A DNA stretch of 64,000 bases from Candidatus Rokuibacteriota bacterium (GTDB lineage Bacteria > Methylomirabilota > Methylomirabilia > Rokubacteriales > CSP1-6): assembly GCA_023248995.1 (NCBI GenBank), contig JAHFDN010000006.1, positions 1 through 64,000 on the forward strand, read 5' to 3'. The position numbers were made by a program, and so were the translations under genes. Below the pieces are notes generated by a model that was given only the letters and a program-made list of their open reading frames with translations, did no database searches and had not been told where the DNA came from. Shown here in pieces: positions 17,896 through 26,653 of the stretch. The stretch's first letter is position 1. The number at the start of each line of letters is the position of its first letter.

Positions 17896-18420
17896 TTACT
17901 TCTTGGACAGCGCCAGGACGATCGCACGGCAGAAGGCCGGGAGGTCGTCGGGCTTGCGCGAGGTGATGAGGGTCCCGTCCACCACGACTTCCTCGTCCAC
18001 CCAGGCGGCGCCAGCGTTGATCATGTCGTCCTTGATGGCGAAGAAGCTCGTGGCCTTCTTGCCTTTCAGGATCCCGGCGGAGGCGAGCACCCAGCCGGCG
18101 TGGCAGATCGCCGCGACGACTTTCCCCTGCTGGAACGCCTCGTGGACGAGCTTCACCATCGCGGCGTGCCGGCGCATCATGTCGGGGGCGTAGCCCCCCG
18201 GCACCACCACCGCGTCGAACTCCACCGCGCTCACGGCCTCCGCTTGCACGTCCACGTTCACCGGATAGCCGTGCTTGGAGGTGTAGGTCCTGGCCCCGCC
18301 GGCGCCGACCACCTTCACCTCCGCCCCCTCCTCCCGGAGCCGGTAGTAGGGGACCCACAGCTCCATCTCCTGGTACATGTTCTCCGCGAGGATGGCGACC
18401 CGCTTGCCGTGGAGGCTCAT
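17896..18420 (-). CDS. DJ-1/PfpI family protein
   Basis: A 174-residue flavodoxin-like protein of the DJ-1/PfpI superfamily. The nucleophile elbow is VAAICHAGWVL near residue 104 with Cys at about 107, and the acidic partner is probably Glu in ENMYQEMELW near residue 18. The motif VVVPGGYAPD is normal. Members act as glyoxalase III, deglycase-like enzymes or stress proteins. It is preceded 10 bp upstream by the FmdB-like gene, so the two probably form an operon. Confidence 0.9.
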   Translation of the reverse strand: MSLHGKRVAILAENMYQEMELWVPYYRLREEGAEVKVVGAGGARTYTSKHGYPVNVDVQAEAVSAVEFDAVVVPGGYAPDMMRRHAAMVKLVHEAFQQGKVVAAICHAGWVLASAGILKGKKATSFFAIKDDMINAGAAWVDEEVVVDGTLITSRKPDDLPAFCRAIVLALSKK

Positions 18421-18430
18421 GCGCGTCCTC

Positions 18431-18595
18431 CTAGCTTTTGCGCGAGGTCTTCGAGAAGAAGGAACCCATCAACGGCTGGAGCTCCTTGCCCCCGCAGGCC
18501 GGACACGTGTACTCCCCGCGCTCCCGCTCGCCGATGGTGAGGGTCAGCAACACTTCCTTCCGGCACTTCCCGCAGAGAAACTCGTATGAAGGCAT
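18431..18595 (-). CDS. FmdB-type zinc-ribbon protein
   Basis: A 54-residue protein beginning MPSYEFLCGKC, as in FmdB/CxxC regulatory proteins. Two cysteine pairs, CGKC at 8-11 and CPAC at 31-34, form a zinc ribbon. The family is often annotated as a putative regulatory protein, but its real role is unknown. A ribosome site (GGAGGGA) precedes ATG 18595. It lies upstream of the DJ-1 gene in the same direction. Confidence 0.82.
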   Translation of the reverse strand: MPSYEFLCGKCRKEVLLTLTIGERERGEYTCPACGGKELQPLMGSFFSKTSRKS

Positions 18596-18669
18596 ATCCA
18601 TCCCTCCTCAGCACCCTCTCGAGGTTGCGCCCTTGGTGTAGCACGGGCCGGGCGAGGCGTCAAGATGGG

Positions 18670-20151
18670 TCAGGTCGGTAAGGACACGACCACCGACTTG
18701 ACTTCCGTGTACTCTTCGATCCCCTCGTGGCCGCCTTCCCGGCCGAGCCCCGACTCCTTGAACCCGCCGAAGGGGATCTCGTGGGTGTAGCCGGTGGCGT
18801 CGTTGGCGCCCACGAGGCCGTACTCGAGCTGCTCCGCCACCCGCATGACACGCGCCATGTCCCGGGCGTAGAAGTAAGCGGCCAGCCCGAACTTGGTGGC
18901 GTTGGCCCGGCGGATCACCTCCTCCTCCGTGTCGAAGAGGAGGATCGGCGCGGCGGGCCCGAAGATCTCTTCCTGGGCGATCGGCATGTCGTCGGTGACG
19001 TCGAGGAGCACCGCGGGCGCGTAGAAGAAGCCCTTGGCGTAGAGGCCCTCGGTGAGGTAGTGGCCCCCGAGGGCCAGGCGCGCCCGGCGCTTGACGGCGT
19101 CCTGGACCAACGCGTGCACCTTGGCGCGCGTCTCCTCGTTGATGAGGGGGCCGATCTGGGCCCCCGGCTCGAAGCCGGGGGCGACCTTGAGGCGCTTCAC
19201 CGCGTCGATGAAGGCGGGGACGAACCGATCCGCGACGGACCGCTGGACGTAGATCCGGTTGGCGCAGATGCAGGACTGGCCGCCGACCCGGAGGTACTTC
19301 ATCGCCACCGCCCCCTCGACCGCCGCGGGGAGATCGGCATCCTCGAACACGATGAACGGCGCGTTCCCGCCGAGCTCGAAGGAGAGCCGCTTGATCTGCT
19401 TGGCCGCGTTCTCCATGATGCCCTTCCCCACGTCCGTGGAGCCCGTGAAGCCGATCTTGCGGATGAGGGGGTGGGTCAGGAGCTCGTTGCCGACCAGGCG
19501 CGAGCGGTTAGTGGTGAGCACGTTGAAGACGCCGCGGGGCAGCCCCGCGTCCTGGGTGATCTTGGCGATGGCGAGCGCTGTGAGCGGGGTGGCGGAGGCC
19601 GGCTTGAGGACGACCGTGCAGCCGGCGGCCAGCGCGGGGGCGATCTTGCGGGTGACCATGGTCGCGGGGAAGTTCCACGGGGTGACCGCGGCGACGAGGC
19701 CGATGGGCTGATGGAACACCCAGTAGCGCTTGCCCGGCTGGGGCGAAGGGATCCACTCCCCGGTCATCCGCCGCGCTTCCTCCGCGAACCAGCCGAAGTA
19801 GCCGAGGGAGAACTGGACCTCCTTTCGCGCCTCCTCGAACGGCTTGCCGTTCTCGAGCGTGATCAGGCGCGCCAGCTCGTCCCGGCGCTCCTCCATCAGT
19901 CGCTGGATGGTCAGAAGGAACTGCCCGCGGTCCTTCGGCGCCAGCACAGACCAGTCCTTGAACGCCGCCTGCGCCGCGTCCACCGCCCGCAGGACCTCGG
20001 GGGTGGCGCCGTTCGCGACGCGCGCCACGACGGACTGGTCGGCGGGGTTGACGACATCGAACGTGGCGCCCCCCTCGGCGAGCACCCATCCCCCGTTGAT
20101 GTACATGCGCTTGGCGTCGTCCTTCATGTTGACCGCGCCCTCTTCCATCAC
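18670..20151 (-). CDS. gabD: NAD(P)-dependent aldehyde dehydrogenase, probably succinate-semialdehyde dehydrogenase
   Basis: A 493-residue ALDH. The cofactor region is TPWNFPATMVTRKIAPALAA near residue 155, the general base Glu is in FELGGNAPFIVF near residue 265, and the catalytic Cys is in GGQSCICANRIYV near residue 300. NAPFIVF and QSCICANR are the forms seen in GabD-type enzymes. It is the last gene of the ABC-transporter unit, 16 bp after the lipoprotein gene, so it may oxidise an aldehyde derived from the imported substrate. Glutarate-semialdehyde or another aldehyde is possible. Confidence 0.87.
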   Translation of the reverse strand: MMEEGAVNMKDDAKRMYINGGWVLAEGGATFDVVNPADQSVVARVANGATPEVLRAVDAAQAAFKDWSVLAPKDRGQFLLTIQRLMEERRDELARLITLENGKPFEEARKEVQFSLGYFGWFAEEARRMTGEWIPSPQPGKRYWVFHQPIGLVAAVTPWNFPATMVTRKIAPALAAGCTVVLKPASATPLTALAIAKITQDAGLPRGVFNVLTTNRSRLVGNELLTHPLIRKIGFTGSTDVGKGIMENAAKQIKRLSFELGGNAPFIVFEDADLPAAVEGAVAMKYLRVGGQSCICANRIYVQRSVADRFVPAFIDAVKRLKVAPGFEPGAQIGPLINEETRAKVHALVQDAVKRRARLALGGHYLTEGLYAKGFFYAPAVLLDVTDDMPIAQEEIFGPAAPILLFDTEEEVIRRANATKFGLAAYFYARDMARVMRVAEQLEYGLVGANDATGYTHEIPFGGFKESGLGREGGHEGIEEYTEVKSVVVSLPT

Positions 20152-20167
20152 GGCCCTCCCGAACGGC

Positions 20168-20656
20168 TCAGTAAGCCTTGTTGATCACGATGTCCACCTT
20201 GCTCGATCCGACCGGCACCGGGTTGCCGGGGTAGACGCCCTCCAGGTTCCCCGGCCCGGCCGCGCCCACCAGCCCGGCTGGGTCGATGCGCGCCGTCACG
20301 TACATCTTGCCATCGAAGGTCGCCCCGACCAGCGTGATGTCCTCGGCCGTCAGCTTGTACTCGTAGGGGAAGGTGGCTCCGGCGACCCGCTTGACCACGA
20401 TGGGCGGCTTGGTCGGCCCCGGAGACTTGGACGCGATGATCAGGAGGAGCGGCTCCTTGGGGGCTTTGTCCTTGAGCGCCGGATCCAGGCTGATCGTCCC
20501 TGAGATCGCCGCTTCGGCGGCGGGCTGGGGCGCCGTGCCCCGGGCCCCGGAGGCCGTCTTCTCCTCCTTCTTGTCGCCGCCGCAGCCGCCGAGCCCGGCC
20601 AGCAGGACCACGAGACCCAGCATCGTCCAGGAGCCCCGACATCGCCGATTCCTCAC
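20168..20656 (-). CDS. Lipoprotein with CcmI C-terminal-like domain
   Basis: A 162-residue lipoprotein: signal LGLVVLLAGLGG with lipobox Cys near residue 25. A charged Ala/Pro linker follows. The remaining ~110 residues resemble the C-terminal domain of the cytochrome c biogenesis factor CcmI/CycH: ISGTISLDPALKDKAP, a middle strand PPIVVKRV, and PGNLEGVYPGNPVPVG. No other ccm gene is near. It lies between permease and aldehyde dehydrogenase genes, an unexpected place for this domain. It may be a periplasmic accessory of the importer. Confidence 0.72.
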   Translation of the reverse strand: MRNRRCRGSWTMLGLVVLLAGLGGCGGDKKEEKTASGARGTAPQPAAEAAISGTISLDPALKDKAPKEPLLLIIASKSPGPTKPPIVVKRVAGATFPYEYKLTAEDITLVGATFDGKMYVTARIDPAGLVGAAGPGNLEGVYPGNPVPVGSSKVDIVINKAY

Positions 20657-20677
20657 GTTCCGCCCCCTCCCCCGACG

Positions 20678-21604
20678 CTAACCCTTCACCGAGCCGGTGA
20701 TGCCCGCGACGTAATGCTCGACGAAGAACGAGTAGATCAACGCCACCGGGATCGAGCCCAGCAGCGCGCCCGACATGAGCTCGCCCCAATAGAACACGTC
20801 TCCTTTGATCAGTTCGCTCACGACGCCGACGGGAACCGTCTTGTTCGCGTTGTCGTAGATGAAGACCAGCGCGTACAGGAACTCGTTGGCCGACAGGGTG
20901 AAGGCGAACATCCCCGCGGACAGCACCCCCGGGAGCGCCACGGGCAGGATGATCCGCACCATGGCCTGGATCCGGGTGGCGCCGTCGATCATCGCCACCT
21001 CCTCCAACTCCTTCGGGATCGTGCGGAAGTAACCGGTCAGGAGCCACGTGCAGAACGGCACCAGGAAGGTCGGATAGGCCACGATGAGCCCCCACGGCGT
21101 GTTGAGGAGGTTTCCGTGCACGAGCGGCAGGTCCCCGATGACGTCGGACAGCGGGATGAAGAGCAGCGTGGGCGGGACCAGGTACGTGACGAAGATCAGG
21201 ACCCCGAACGTGTCCGCGCCCCGGAATTTGAGGCGCGCGAGCGCGTACGCGGAGGTGATGCCCGCGAACAGCGAGATGAAGGTCGAGACGAGGGCGATGA
21301 ACAGCGTGTTCTGGAGCCACCGGATGAAGAGCGTGTCCCGCAGGAGGTAGCGCCAGTGAAAGAGGCAGTCGTCCATGAGGGCCGGGCCGTTCACGTGGAA
21401 CGTCCGGACCTGCTCCACGATGGTCGTCGTGCAGGCCACCGGGATGAAGGGGTTCACGCTCCGGTTGTACGTCTCGTGCGTGGACTTGATGGAGGTGACG
21501 AACATCCAGTAGAAGGGAAACAGGGTGAAGACGATGAAGAAGAAGAGCGGGAGGTGATAGACGAGCAGCCGCCTGCCGAAGCCCTCGCCGATCTGGGGGC
21601 GCAT
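20678..21604 (-). CDS. Carbohydrate ABC transporter permease (MalG type)
   Basis: A 308-residue inner-membrane permease with about six helices; the first (LLVYHLPLFFFIVFTLFPFY) is near residue 15. The EAA loop that contacts the ATPase is EVAMIDGATRIQAMVRIILP near residue 205. There is an extra periplasmic segment with two Cys (CTTTIVEQ, DDCLFHW) between helices 1 and 2. The start at 21604 follows the MalF-type gene's stop by 2 bp. In-frame sequence further upstream is antisense-like and rejected. Confidence 0.92.
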   Translation of the reverse strand: MRPQIGEGFGRRLLVYHLPLFFFIVFTLFPFYWMFVTSIKSTHETYNRSVNPFIPVACTTTIVEQVRTFHVNGPALMDDCLFHWRYLLRDTLFIRWLQNTLFIALVSTFISLFAGITSAYALARLKFRGADTFGVLIFVTYLVPPTLLFIPLSDVIGDLPLVHGNLLNTPWGLIVAYPTFLVPFCTWLLTGYFRTIPKELEEVAMIDGATRIQAMVRIILPVALPGVLSAGMFAFTLSANEFLYALVFIYDNANKTVPVGVVSELIKGDVFYWGELMSGALLGSIPVALIYSFFVEHYVAGITGSVKG

Positions 21605-21606
21605 CG

Positions 21607-22602
21607 CTAGCGCTCCTCCCGCCGGAGGTAGACCAGCTGGAAGACGATCACGAGCGCCAGGACAGGGAACATGAAGAGCGAAATGGCCGCGCCGAGACCG
21701 AGCCGCGTTCCCACCATCGCGACCTGGTAGGCGTAGGTCGCGAAGAGGTGCGTGCTGTTGGCCGGCCCGCCGCGCGTCAGCACGTACACGATCTGGAAGT
21801 CGGAGAAGGTGACGACGATGGAAAAGACGATGACCACGACCATGATCGGCTTGATCCCCGGCAGGGTCACGCGCCGGAAGCGCTGCCAGGCGCCCGCACC
21901 GTCGATGGCCGCGGCCTCGTAGAGCTCCGGGCTGATCGTCTGCAGCCCCGCCAGGAACGCGATCGCATAGAAGGGAGTCCCGCGCCAGATGTTGACGAAC
22001 GTCACCGACATGAGGGCCAGGAAGGGATCTCCGAGCCACAAGGGTCCCTTCACGTAGCCCCAGCCCATCCAGACGTAGAATTGCCGAAGCGTCCAGTTGA
22101 TGACGCTGAAGTCAGGATCGAAGATCCAGAGGAAGGCGATCGTGCTGAGGACCGTCGGGATGATCCACGGAAGGAGGACCGCGGCGCGGATCAGCCGCTT
22201 GAACCGCACCACCCGGTTCAGCAGGACCGCGAGCCAGATCCCGAGGACCCACTTCACCGCGGTGGCGATGGCCGTGTAGACGAAGCTGTTCCAGACCGTG
22301 TCCCAGAAGACGCCGTCCCGGGTCCAGAGGACGACGTAGTTCCTGAGGCCGACGAAGCTCACCCGGGACCACGGCATCCCGATCTCTTTGTTGGTGAGGC
22401 TCATCCAGACGCCCCAGGCGAACGGGTAGGCGATGAAGGCGAAGATGATGAAGGCGGCGGGGAGCATGAGAACGTACCCCAGCACGCCAGGCCGATCCAG
22501 GAGCCCGAGCGCGGCCTGCGGCCGCCAGCCGGTCCGAATCCCTGCCAGGCGAACGGCGTCCGACTCTCCGCCCCCCGTCGCCGGAAGCTTCGACAAGGTC
22601 AC
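21607..22602 (-). CDS. Carbohydrate ABC transporter permease (MalF type)
   Basis: A 331-residue permease starting at GTG 22602, overlapping the binding-protein stop by 4 nt. The first helix is VLMLPAAFIIFAFIAYPFAW near residue 50. The EAA loop is YEAAAIDGAGAWQRFRRVTL near residue 225. The N-terminal tail of ~40 polar residues is cytoplasmic. It pairs with the MalG-type permease to form the channel of a sugar or related importer. Confidence 0.92.
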   Translation of the reverse strand: MTLSKLPATGGGESDAVRLAGIRTGWRPQAALGLLDRPGVLGYVLMLPAAFIIFAFIAYPFAWGVWMSLTNKEIGMPWSRVSFVGLRNYVVLWTRDGVFWDTVWNSFVYTAIATAVKWVLGIWLAVLLNRVVRFKRLIRAAVLLPWIIPTVLSTIAFLWIFDPDFSVINWTLRQFYVWMGWGYVKGPLWLGDPFLALMSVTFVNIWRGTPFYAIAFLAGLQTISPELYEAAAIDGAGAWQRFRRVTLPGIKPIMVVVIVFSIVVTFSDFQIVYVLTRGGPANSTHLFATYAYQVAMVGTRLGLGAAISLFMFPVLALVIVFQLVYLRREER

Positions 22603-23960
22603 CCGCCGTAGATCGCGTTGAGCTGGCTCTCTCCCCACTTCAGCGATTCTTCGGGCGACATTTTCCCGGTGGCGACGTTCGCCAGCATGTCAATCAGCAC
22701 GTAGTTCTGGACCACCCGTGCCGCCTTGGCGTCGGAGCTGCCCTTCCACCCGACGTTCCGCCCCTCCAGCAAATGGTCCCGGAAGGGCTTGAGGGCGGGG
22801 AACATGTCCCACATGATGTCCTTCAAGTAGACCTTCAGCCCCGCCGCCTGATAGGCCTGGCCGCGCCGCAGGTACTTGGAGAGCTGGTCCTTGTCCATCA
22901 GCCAGCGGATGAACTCCTTGGCCGCCTGCACGTTCTTCGAGTACTTGGGAATGGCCAGCTGCTGGCTGTAGTGATAGTGGAAGACGCCCGCGGGTCCCTC
23001 CGGGTTGGGCACGTGGCCGATGTCGTTGGCCACCGGCTCCCCCTTGTCGTCCAGGATGACGTTGTTCGATGCCGTGAGGTAGATGCTGGGGGCGTTGTTC
23101 GTCGCCGCGATCGCCCCCGACAGGAACGCCCGGTTGTTGCTCGAGTCGTCCCAACCCGCGCCGGCGGGATCCATGGCGTCGTCCCACAGCGCTTTGAAGA
23201 ATTTCAGGGCCTCCAGGCACTGCTTGCTCCCGATGGCGACCCGGCCCCGTTCGTCGCGCTCGACGGCGCCGAAGCTCCAGAGGTACGGATAGGTGAAGTC
23301 CACGGCGTCCCCGAAGGTGTGGCCGACCGTCTGCCCCACGGGATGACCCGCCGCCTTCCACTTCTTCCCCTCGCGCCGCAGGTCCTCCCACGTGAATTTC
23401 TTGGTCTTGGTGTACGTCGTGGGCCAATCCGAGCCCGCCGCCTTCAGGTACGACTTCCGCACGACGAAGATGTTCGGCACGATGGTATGCGGCACCGCGT
23501 TGAAGCGCCCGCCCAGCATGGCATGGGCCTTCGCGTAGTCGACGTAGCCACCGTACTTCGATTCGATATCGGCCGCGATGTCCGTGACGTCCACCAGGGT
23601 GTCCGCGTACTGGTTCTGCCAGTTGTGGAAGAACTGGATGATGTCGGGCCCCTGCTTGCCCTCGATCGCCGCCGAGGCCCGGGCGGGGATGTCGTTGGCG
23701 TTGATCTGCTCGATCTTGACGTTGACGTTGTGCTGCTTCCCCCACTCGGTGCCCTGCCGGAGGATCTCCACGTCGGCCGGCGGCGAGAAGTTCTTCCAGA
23801 GCAGGAAGTGGAGCGAGGCGCCCTGGGCGTACGCCGGCGCCTTCCGGGCCGCCAGGATCCCCTCGAGGCCCAGGCCGGCCGCCGCGCCGGTGGCCAACCC
23901 CGCCGTCTTCACGAAGTCGCGACGCGTGATTCCCCGCTGCTTGTCCGCCTGATCCGTCAT
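22599..23960 (-). CDS. Extracellular solute-binding protein, Tat-exported
   Basis: A 453-residue family 1 binding protein. It starts at ATG 23960 with a twin-arginine signal, TRRDFVKTAGLATGAAAG, and a cleavage region near APAYAQG. The mature part has the usual two-lobe pattern (LLWKNFSPPADVEILRQG near residue 50, KQGPDIIQFFHNWQNQYA near residue 100). Tat export suggests folding or cofactor needs before export; it is common in this group for sugar-binding proteins. It is the first gene of the importer operon. The ligand is unknown. Confidence 0.92.
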   Translation of the reverse strand: MTDQADKQRGITRRDFVKTAGLATGAAAGLGLEGILAARKAPAYAQGASLHFLLWKNFSPPADVEILRQGTEWGKQHNVNVKIEQINANDIPARASAAIEGKQGPDIIQFFHNWQNQYADTLVDVTDIAADIESKYGGYVDYAKAHAMLGGRFNAVPHTIVPNIFVVRKSYLKAAGSDWPTTYTKTKKFTWEDLRREGKKWKAAGHPVGQTVGHTFGDAVDFTYPYLWSFGAVERDERGRVAIGSKQCLEALKFFKALWDDAMDPAGAGWDDSSNNRAFLSGAIAATNNAPSIYLTASNNVILDDKGEPVANDIGHVPNPEGPAGVFHYHYSQQLAIPKYSKNVQAAKEFIRWLMDKDQLSKYLRRGQAYQAAGLKVYLKDIMWDMFPALKPFRDHLLEGRNVGWKGSSDAKAARVVQNYVLIDMLANVATGKMSPEESLKWGESQLNAIYGG

Positions 23961-24071
23961 GATGGCCCTCCTGGGAGGCCGGCGCCGGCCCCCGCTCAAA
24001 GTGTGGGTGCGATCACTCGGCTGGAAGCTCTCCAAAAACCGCGTATAAGTATCGGCCTTGAGGATTCGTTG

Positions 24072-24773
24072 TCAAGGAATTCCCGTGCCGGCGGGACCCA
24101 GTGTGAGAACCAGCCTCTCCCCCTCGCGCCTGATCGCCAGCCGGAGCGGCTCAGCGAGGGTCACCCCCACCAGGACTTCCCTCACGGCCTGGCGGGAGAG
24201 GACCGGCCGCTCGTTGACCTCGACAATCACGTCTCCGGTCCTGAGTCCCCCCTGCTCCGCCCGGCTCCCCTTGATCACCACCGCCACCGAAGGAACCGGC
24301 CCGCCCGGGCCCTCGGACTCGCCGGGCGGCTCCCGCATCACGAAGCCGAACTCGGCGGCGACGCGTTCGGCCACGACCTCGGCCGGCATCACCCCCAGCC
24401 GGACCTGGACTCGTCGGCGCCCCTCGCCCGCCCGGAGCACGGTCAGTGCCACCTCTTCCCCGACCGGCGTCGCGGCCACGAGACGCTGCAGCGCGCGCGT
24501 GTCCACGACCGGCCCATCCTTGAAAGCCACCACCAGATCGCCGTTCTTGAGGCCGGCCTGGGCCGCCGGCGTCTCCTTCAGCACCTCGACGACCAGCGCC
24601 CCGTACCCCTCGCGGATCCCATGGCGGAGGGAAATCTCCTCCATCTCCTGCTCGGAGAGGTCGCGGATGCGCACCCCCAGCCACCCCCATGGCGTCGCGT
24701 CGGCCACGCCCGGCAGCGCCAGGAGGGCGAGGAGCAGGAGCCGGGCCGAAAACGTGCGCGCGCCGGCCGCCAT
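24072..24773 (-). CDS. Exported double-PDZ protein without protease domain
   Basis: A 233-residue protein with signal peptide (LLLLALLALPGVADA, residues 12-26) and two PDZ domains. PDZ1 spans about residues 30-125 (WGWLGVRIRDL, AAQAGLKNGDLVVAF). PDZ2 spans about 140-230 (AEQGGLRTGDVIVEVN). The carboxylate-binding GLG-like loops are present, but no catalytic His/Asp/Ser block is found. It looks like the PDZ half of a DegP/HtrA system, perhaps a scaffold or substrate sensor in the periplasm. Its ATG shares one base with the LON-domain stop (TGATG), so translation is coupled. Confidence 0.83.
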   Translation of the reverse strand: MAAGARTFSARLLLLALLALPGVADATPWGWLGVRIRDLSEQEMEEISLRHGIREGYGALVVEVLKETPAAQAGLKNGDLVVAFKDGPVVDTRALQRLVAATPVGEEVALTVLRAGEGRRRVQVRLGVMPAEVVAERVAAEFGFVMREPPGESEGPGGPVPSVAVVIKGSRAEQGGLRTGDVIVEVNERPVLSRQAVREVLVGVTLAEPLRLAIRREGERLVLTLGPAGTGIP

Positions 24774-25408
24774 CAGGTCACCTGGCGGAGGAGATCGTCC
24801 AGCGCGGCGGCCAGCCGCTCGAGCCGTCGGCGGACATCGAGCGTCTCCAGGAGCTCCTGCCTGAGGTCGGGGTCAGGGATGACCGCCGACGCGATCCGGT
24901 CCGCGACCACGCCCGGGGCGGTGACGGCGTGGAACGCCTGCTCGATCTCGGGCGAGGCCTGGCCGTGAGCCTTGAGCAGCTCGAGAGAGGCCGCCGTCAC
25001 ACGCCGGGTCTCGGAGGCGAGCCCCGCGCCCTCCGGGACCTCCTCCGCGAGAACGCGCGCGCGCACGAGGCGGTAGAGCGTGTCGGTCGGCAGCTCGGTC
25101 TCGATCCGGATCCGACAATCGCCGCGGAGCAGGATGTTGAACCGCCCGCTGGCGAGCCGTTCCCACCGAACGATCTCGCCGGCCCCGGCGACCGGGTGGA
25201 CCGCAGGTCTGCCGTCGTAGGCGGCCTCGTAGCCGGGCTTGAGCCCGACCACGGCCAGACGCCGATCGCGGGCCAGGCAGTCCGACACCATGGCGCGGTA
25301 GCGCGCCTCGAAGACGTGAAGGGGCAGGAGCGTGTGGGGGAAGAACGTCAGCCCCGGGAGGGGGAAGATCGGCAGGACGACGGAGCGCCCAGAGTCGGCG
25401 ATCGCCAC
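24773..25408 (-). CDS. LON substrate-binding domain protein (no ATPase or protease)
   Basis: A 211-residue protein made only of the Lon N-terminal domain. It has the hallmark VVLPIFPLPGLTFFPHTLLP at residues 10-29, then PLHVFEARYRAMVSDCL, and a helical bundle at the end. Such PUA-like stand-alone proteins are common in bacteria and lack a known activity. It lies 1 bp after the Mrp stop and overlaps the PDZ gene, giving a tight three-gene unit. Confidence 0.86.
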   Translation of the reverse strand: MAIADSGRSVVLPIFPLPGLTFFPHTLLPLHVFEARYRAMVSDCLARDRRLAVVGLKPGYEAAYDGRPAVHPVAGAGEIVRWERLASGRFNILLRGDCRIRIETELPTDTLYRLVRARVLAEEVPEGAGLASETRRVTAASLELLKAHGQASPEIEQAFHAVTAPGVVADRIASAVIPDPDLRQELLETLDVRRRLERLAAALDDLLRQVT

Positions 25409-25409
25409 G

Positions 25410-26516
25410 CTAGCTGATGGTGGGGAGCTTCAGCACCGACAGCGTGCCGACGCGCTCGGCGACGACCGCCGCCAGCTTGCGGAACGCGGCGGCCTGCGCC
25501 GAATCCGGCTCCCTCAGGAGGACCGGGAATCCCTCGTCGCCGCCCTTGCGCGTCTCCGGGTCGAGGGGCACCTGGGCCAGGAGCGGCACGCCCATCTCGG
25601 CGGCGATCTTCTGGCCTCCGCCCTCGCCGAAGATCGGCGTCGGGGTCCCGCAGTGCGGGCAGACGAAGACGCTCATGTTCTCCACCACCCCGAGGATCGG
25701 GACGTTGAGCTTCCTGAACATGGCCAGCGCCTTGCGCACGTCGAGGAGCGCCACGTCCTGGGGGGTCGTCACCATCACGACCCCCGAGAGCGGGATGACC
25801 TGGGAGAGCGAGAGCTGGGCATCGCCGGTGCCCGGCGGCATGTCGAAGACCAGGTAGTCGAGCTCGCCCCACATGACGTCCCGCAAGAACTGTTGGACGG
25901 CCGAGTGGATCATCGGCCCCCGCCAAACGATCGCCTCGCCCGGCGCCACGAAGAAGCCGATGGAGATGAGCTTGATGCCGTAGCTCTCGACGGGGATGAT
26001 GCGGTTCTCGAACATCCCGGGCTTCCCGCGCGCCCCCATCATCAGCGGAATGTCCGGGCCGTACACGTCCACGTCCACGAGGCCCACCTTGTTGCCGGCC
26101 TCGTGGAGTGCCAGCGCCAGATTGACGGCGACGGTGGATTTCCCCACCCCGCCCTTGCCCGAGGAGACCGCGACCGTGTGCTTCACCTCGGGGATGAGGT
26201 CCTGCTTCGGGGGTTCCGCCTGAGGGCGACCCGCGGCTTGGGACCGGGCGCCCATGGACACCTCCACCTCGCTCACGCCGGGCAGGCCGGCCACGGCTTT
26301 GCGGGCCTGGCTGTGGATCTGGGCTTTCGCCAGCGCGGGCTGGGTGGTGAACGCCAGCACGAAGGAGACCGCGCCGCCTTGAATGGCCATGTCCTTGACC
26401 AAACCGAGGCTCACGATGTCCTTGCGGAGGTCAGGGTCCTGAACCCCCCGGAGCGCCTCGAGCACGGCCGCTTCGGTGACAGGCGGGGCGCTGGGATCCT
26501 GCTTGATCGGGTTCAT
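25410..26516 (-). CDS. apbC: Mrp/NBP35-type Fe-S carrier ATPase
   Basis: A 368-residue protein for Fe-S cluster delivery in the cytoplasm. An N-terminal DUF59/MIP18-like domain (VLEALRGVQDPDLRKDIVSL) is followed by a deviant Walker A, SSGKGGVGKSTVAVNLALAL, near residue 115. The bridging cluster motif VCPHCGTPTPIFG is near residue 278. ATG 26516 is chosen because the DUF59 homology starts shortly after; the longer in-frame form runs into the upstream leader. Head of the Mrp-LON-PDZ unit. Confidence 0.93.
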   Translation of the reverse strand: MNPIKQDPSAPPVTEAAVLEALRGVQDPDLRKDIVSLGLVKDMAIQGGAVSFVLAFTTQPALAKAQIHSQARKAVAGLPGVSEVEVSMGARSQAAGRPQAEPPKQDLIPEVKHTVAVSSGKGGVGKSTVAVNLALALHEAGNKVGLVDVDVYGPDIPLMMGARGKPGMFENRIIPVESYGIKLISIGFFVAPGEAIVWRGPMIHSAVQQFLRDVMWGELDYLVFDMPPGTGDAQLSLSQVIPLSGVVMVTTPQDVALLDVRKALAMFRKLNVPILGVVENMSVFVCPHCGTPTPIFGEGGGQKIAAEMGVPLLAQVPLDPETRKGGDEGFPVLLREPDSAQAAAFRKLAAVVAERVGTLSVLKLPTIS

Positions 26517-26653
26517 GGAGCGCAGAAGAAACGGGAAGCCAAACGCGGGCTCAGTATAGGGGCGGCCTGGCGCGGAGTCAAGGAACTCCTTGATCATGCT
26601 TGCAAAGGCGCGAGGGACCTGCTAAAAAAGGACGGTGCTCCCGCGGATCTCCC

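Noticed and set aside
22773-24968. 731-residue ORF on the plus strand
   Set aside because: Antisense to the binding protein and PDZ genes; Arg/Pro/His-rich composition with no family resemblance, a normal shadow in GC-rich DNA.
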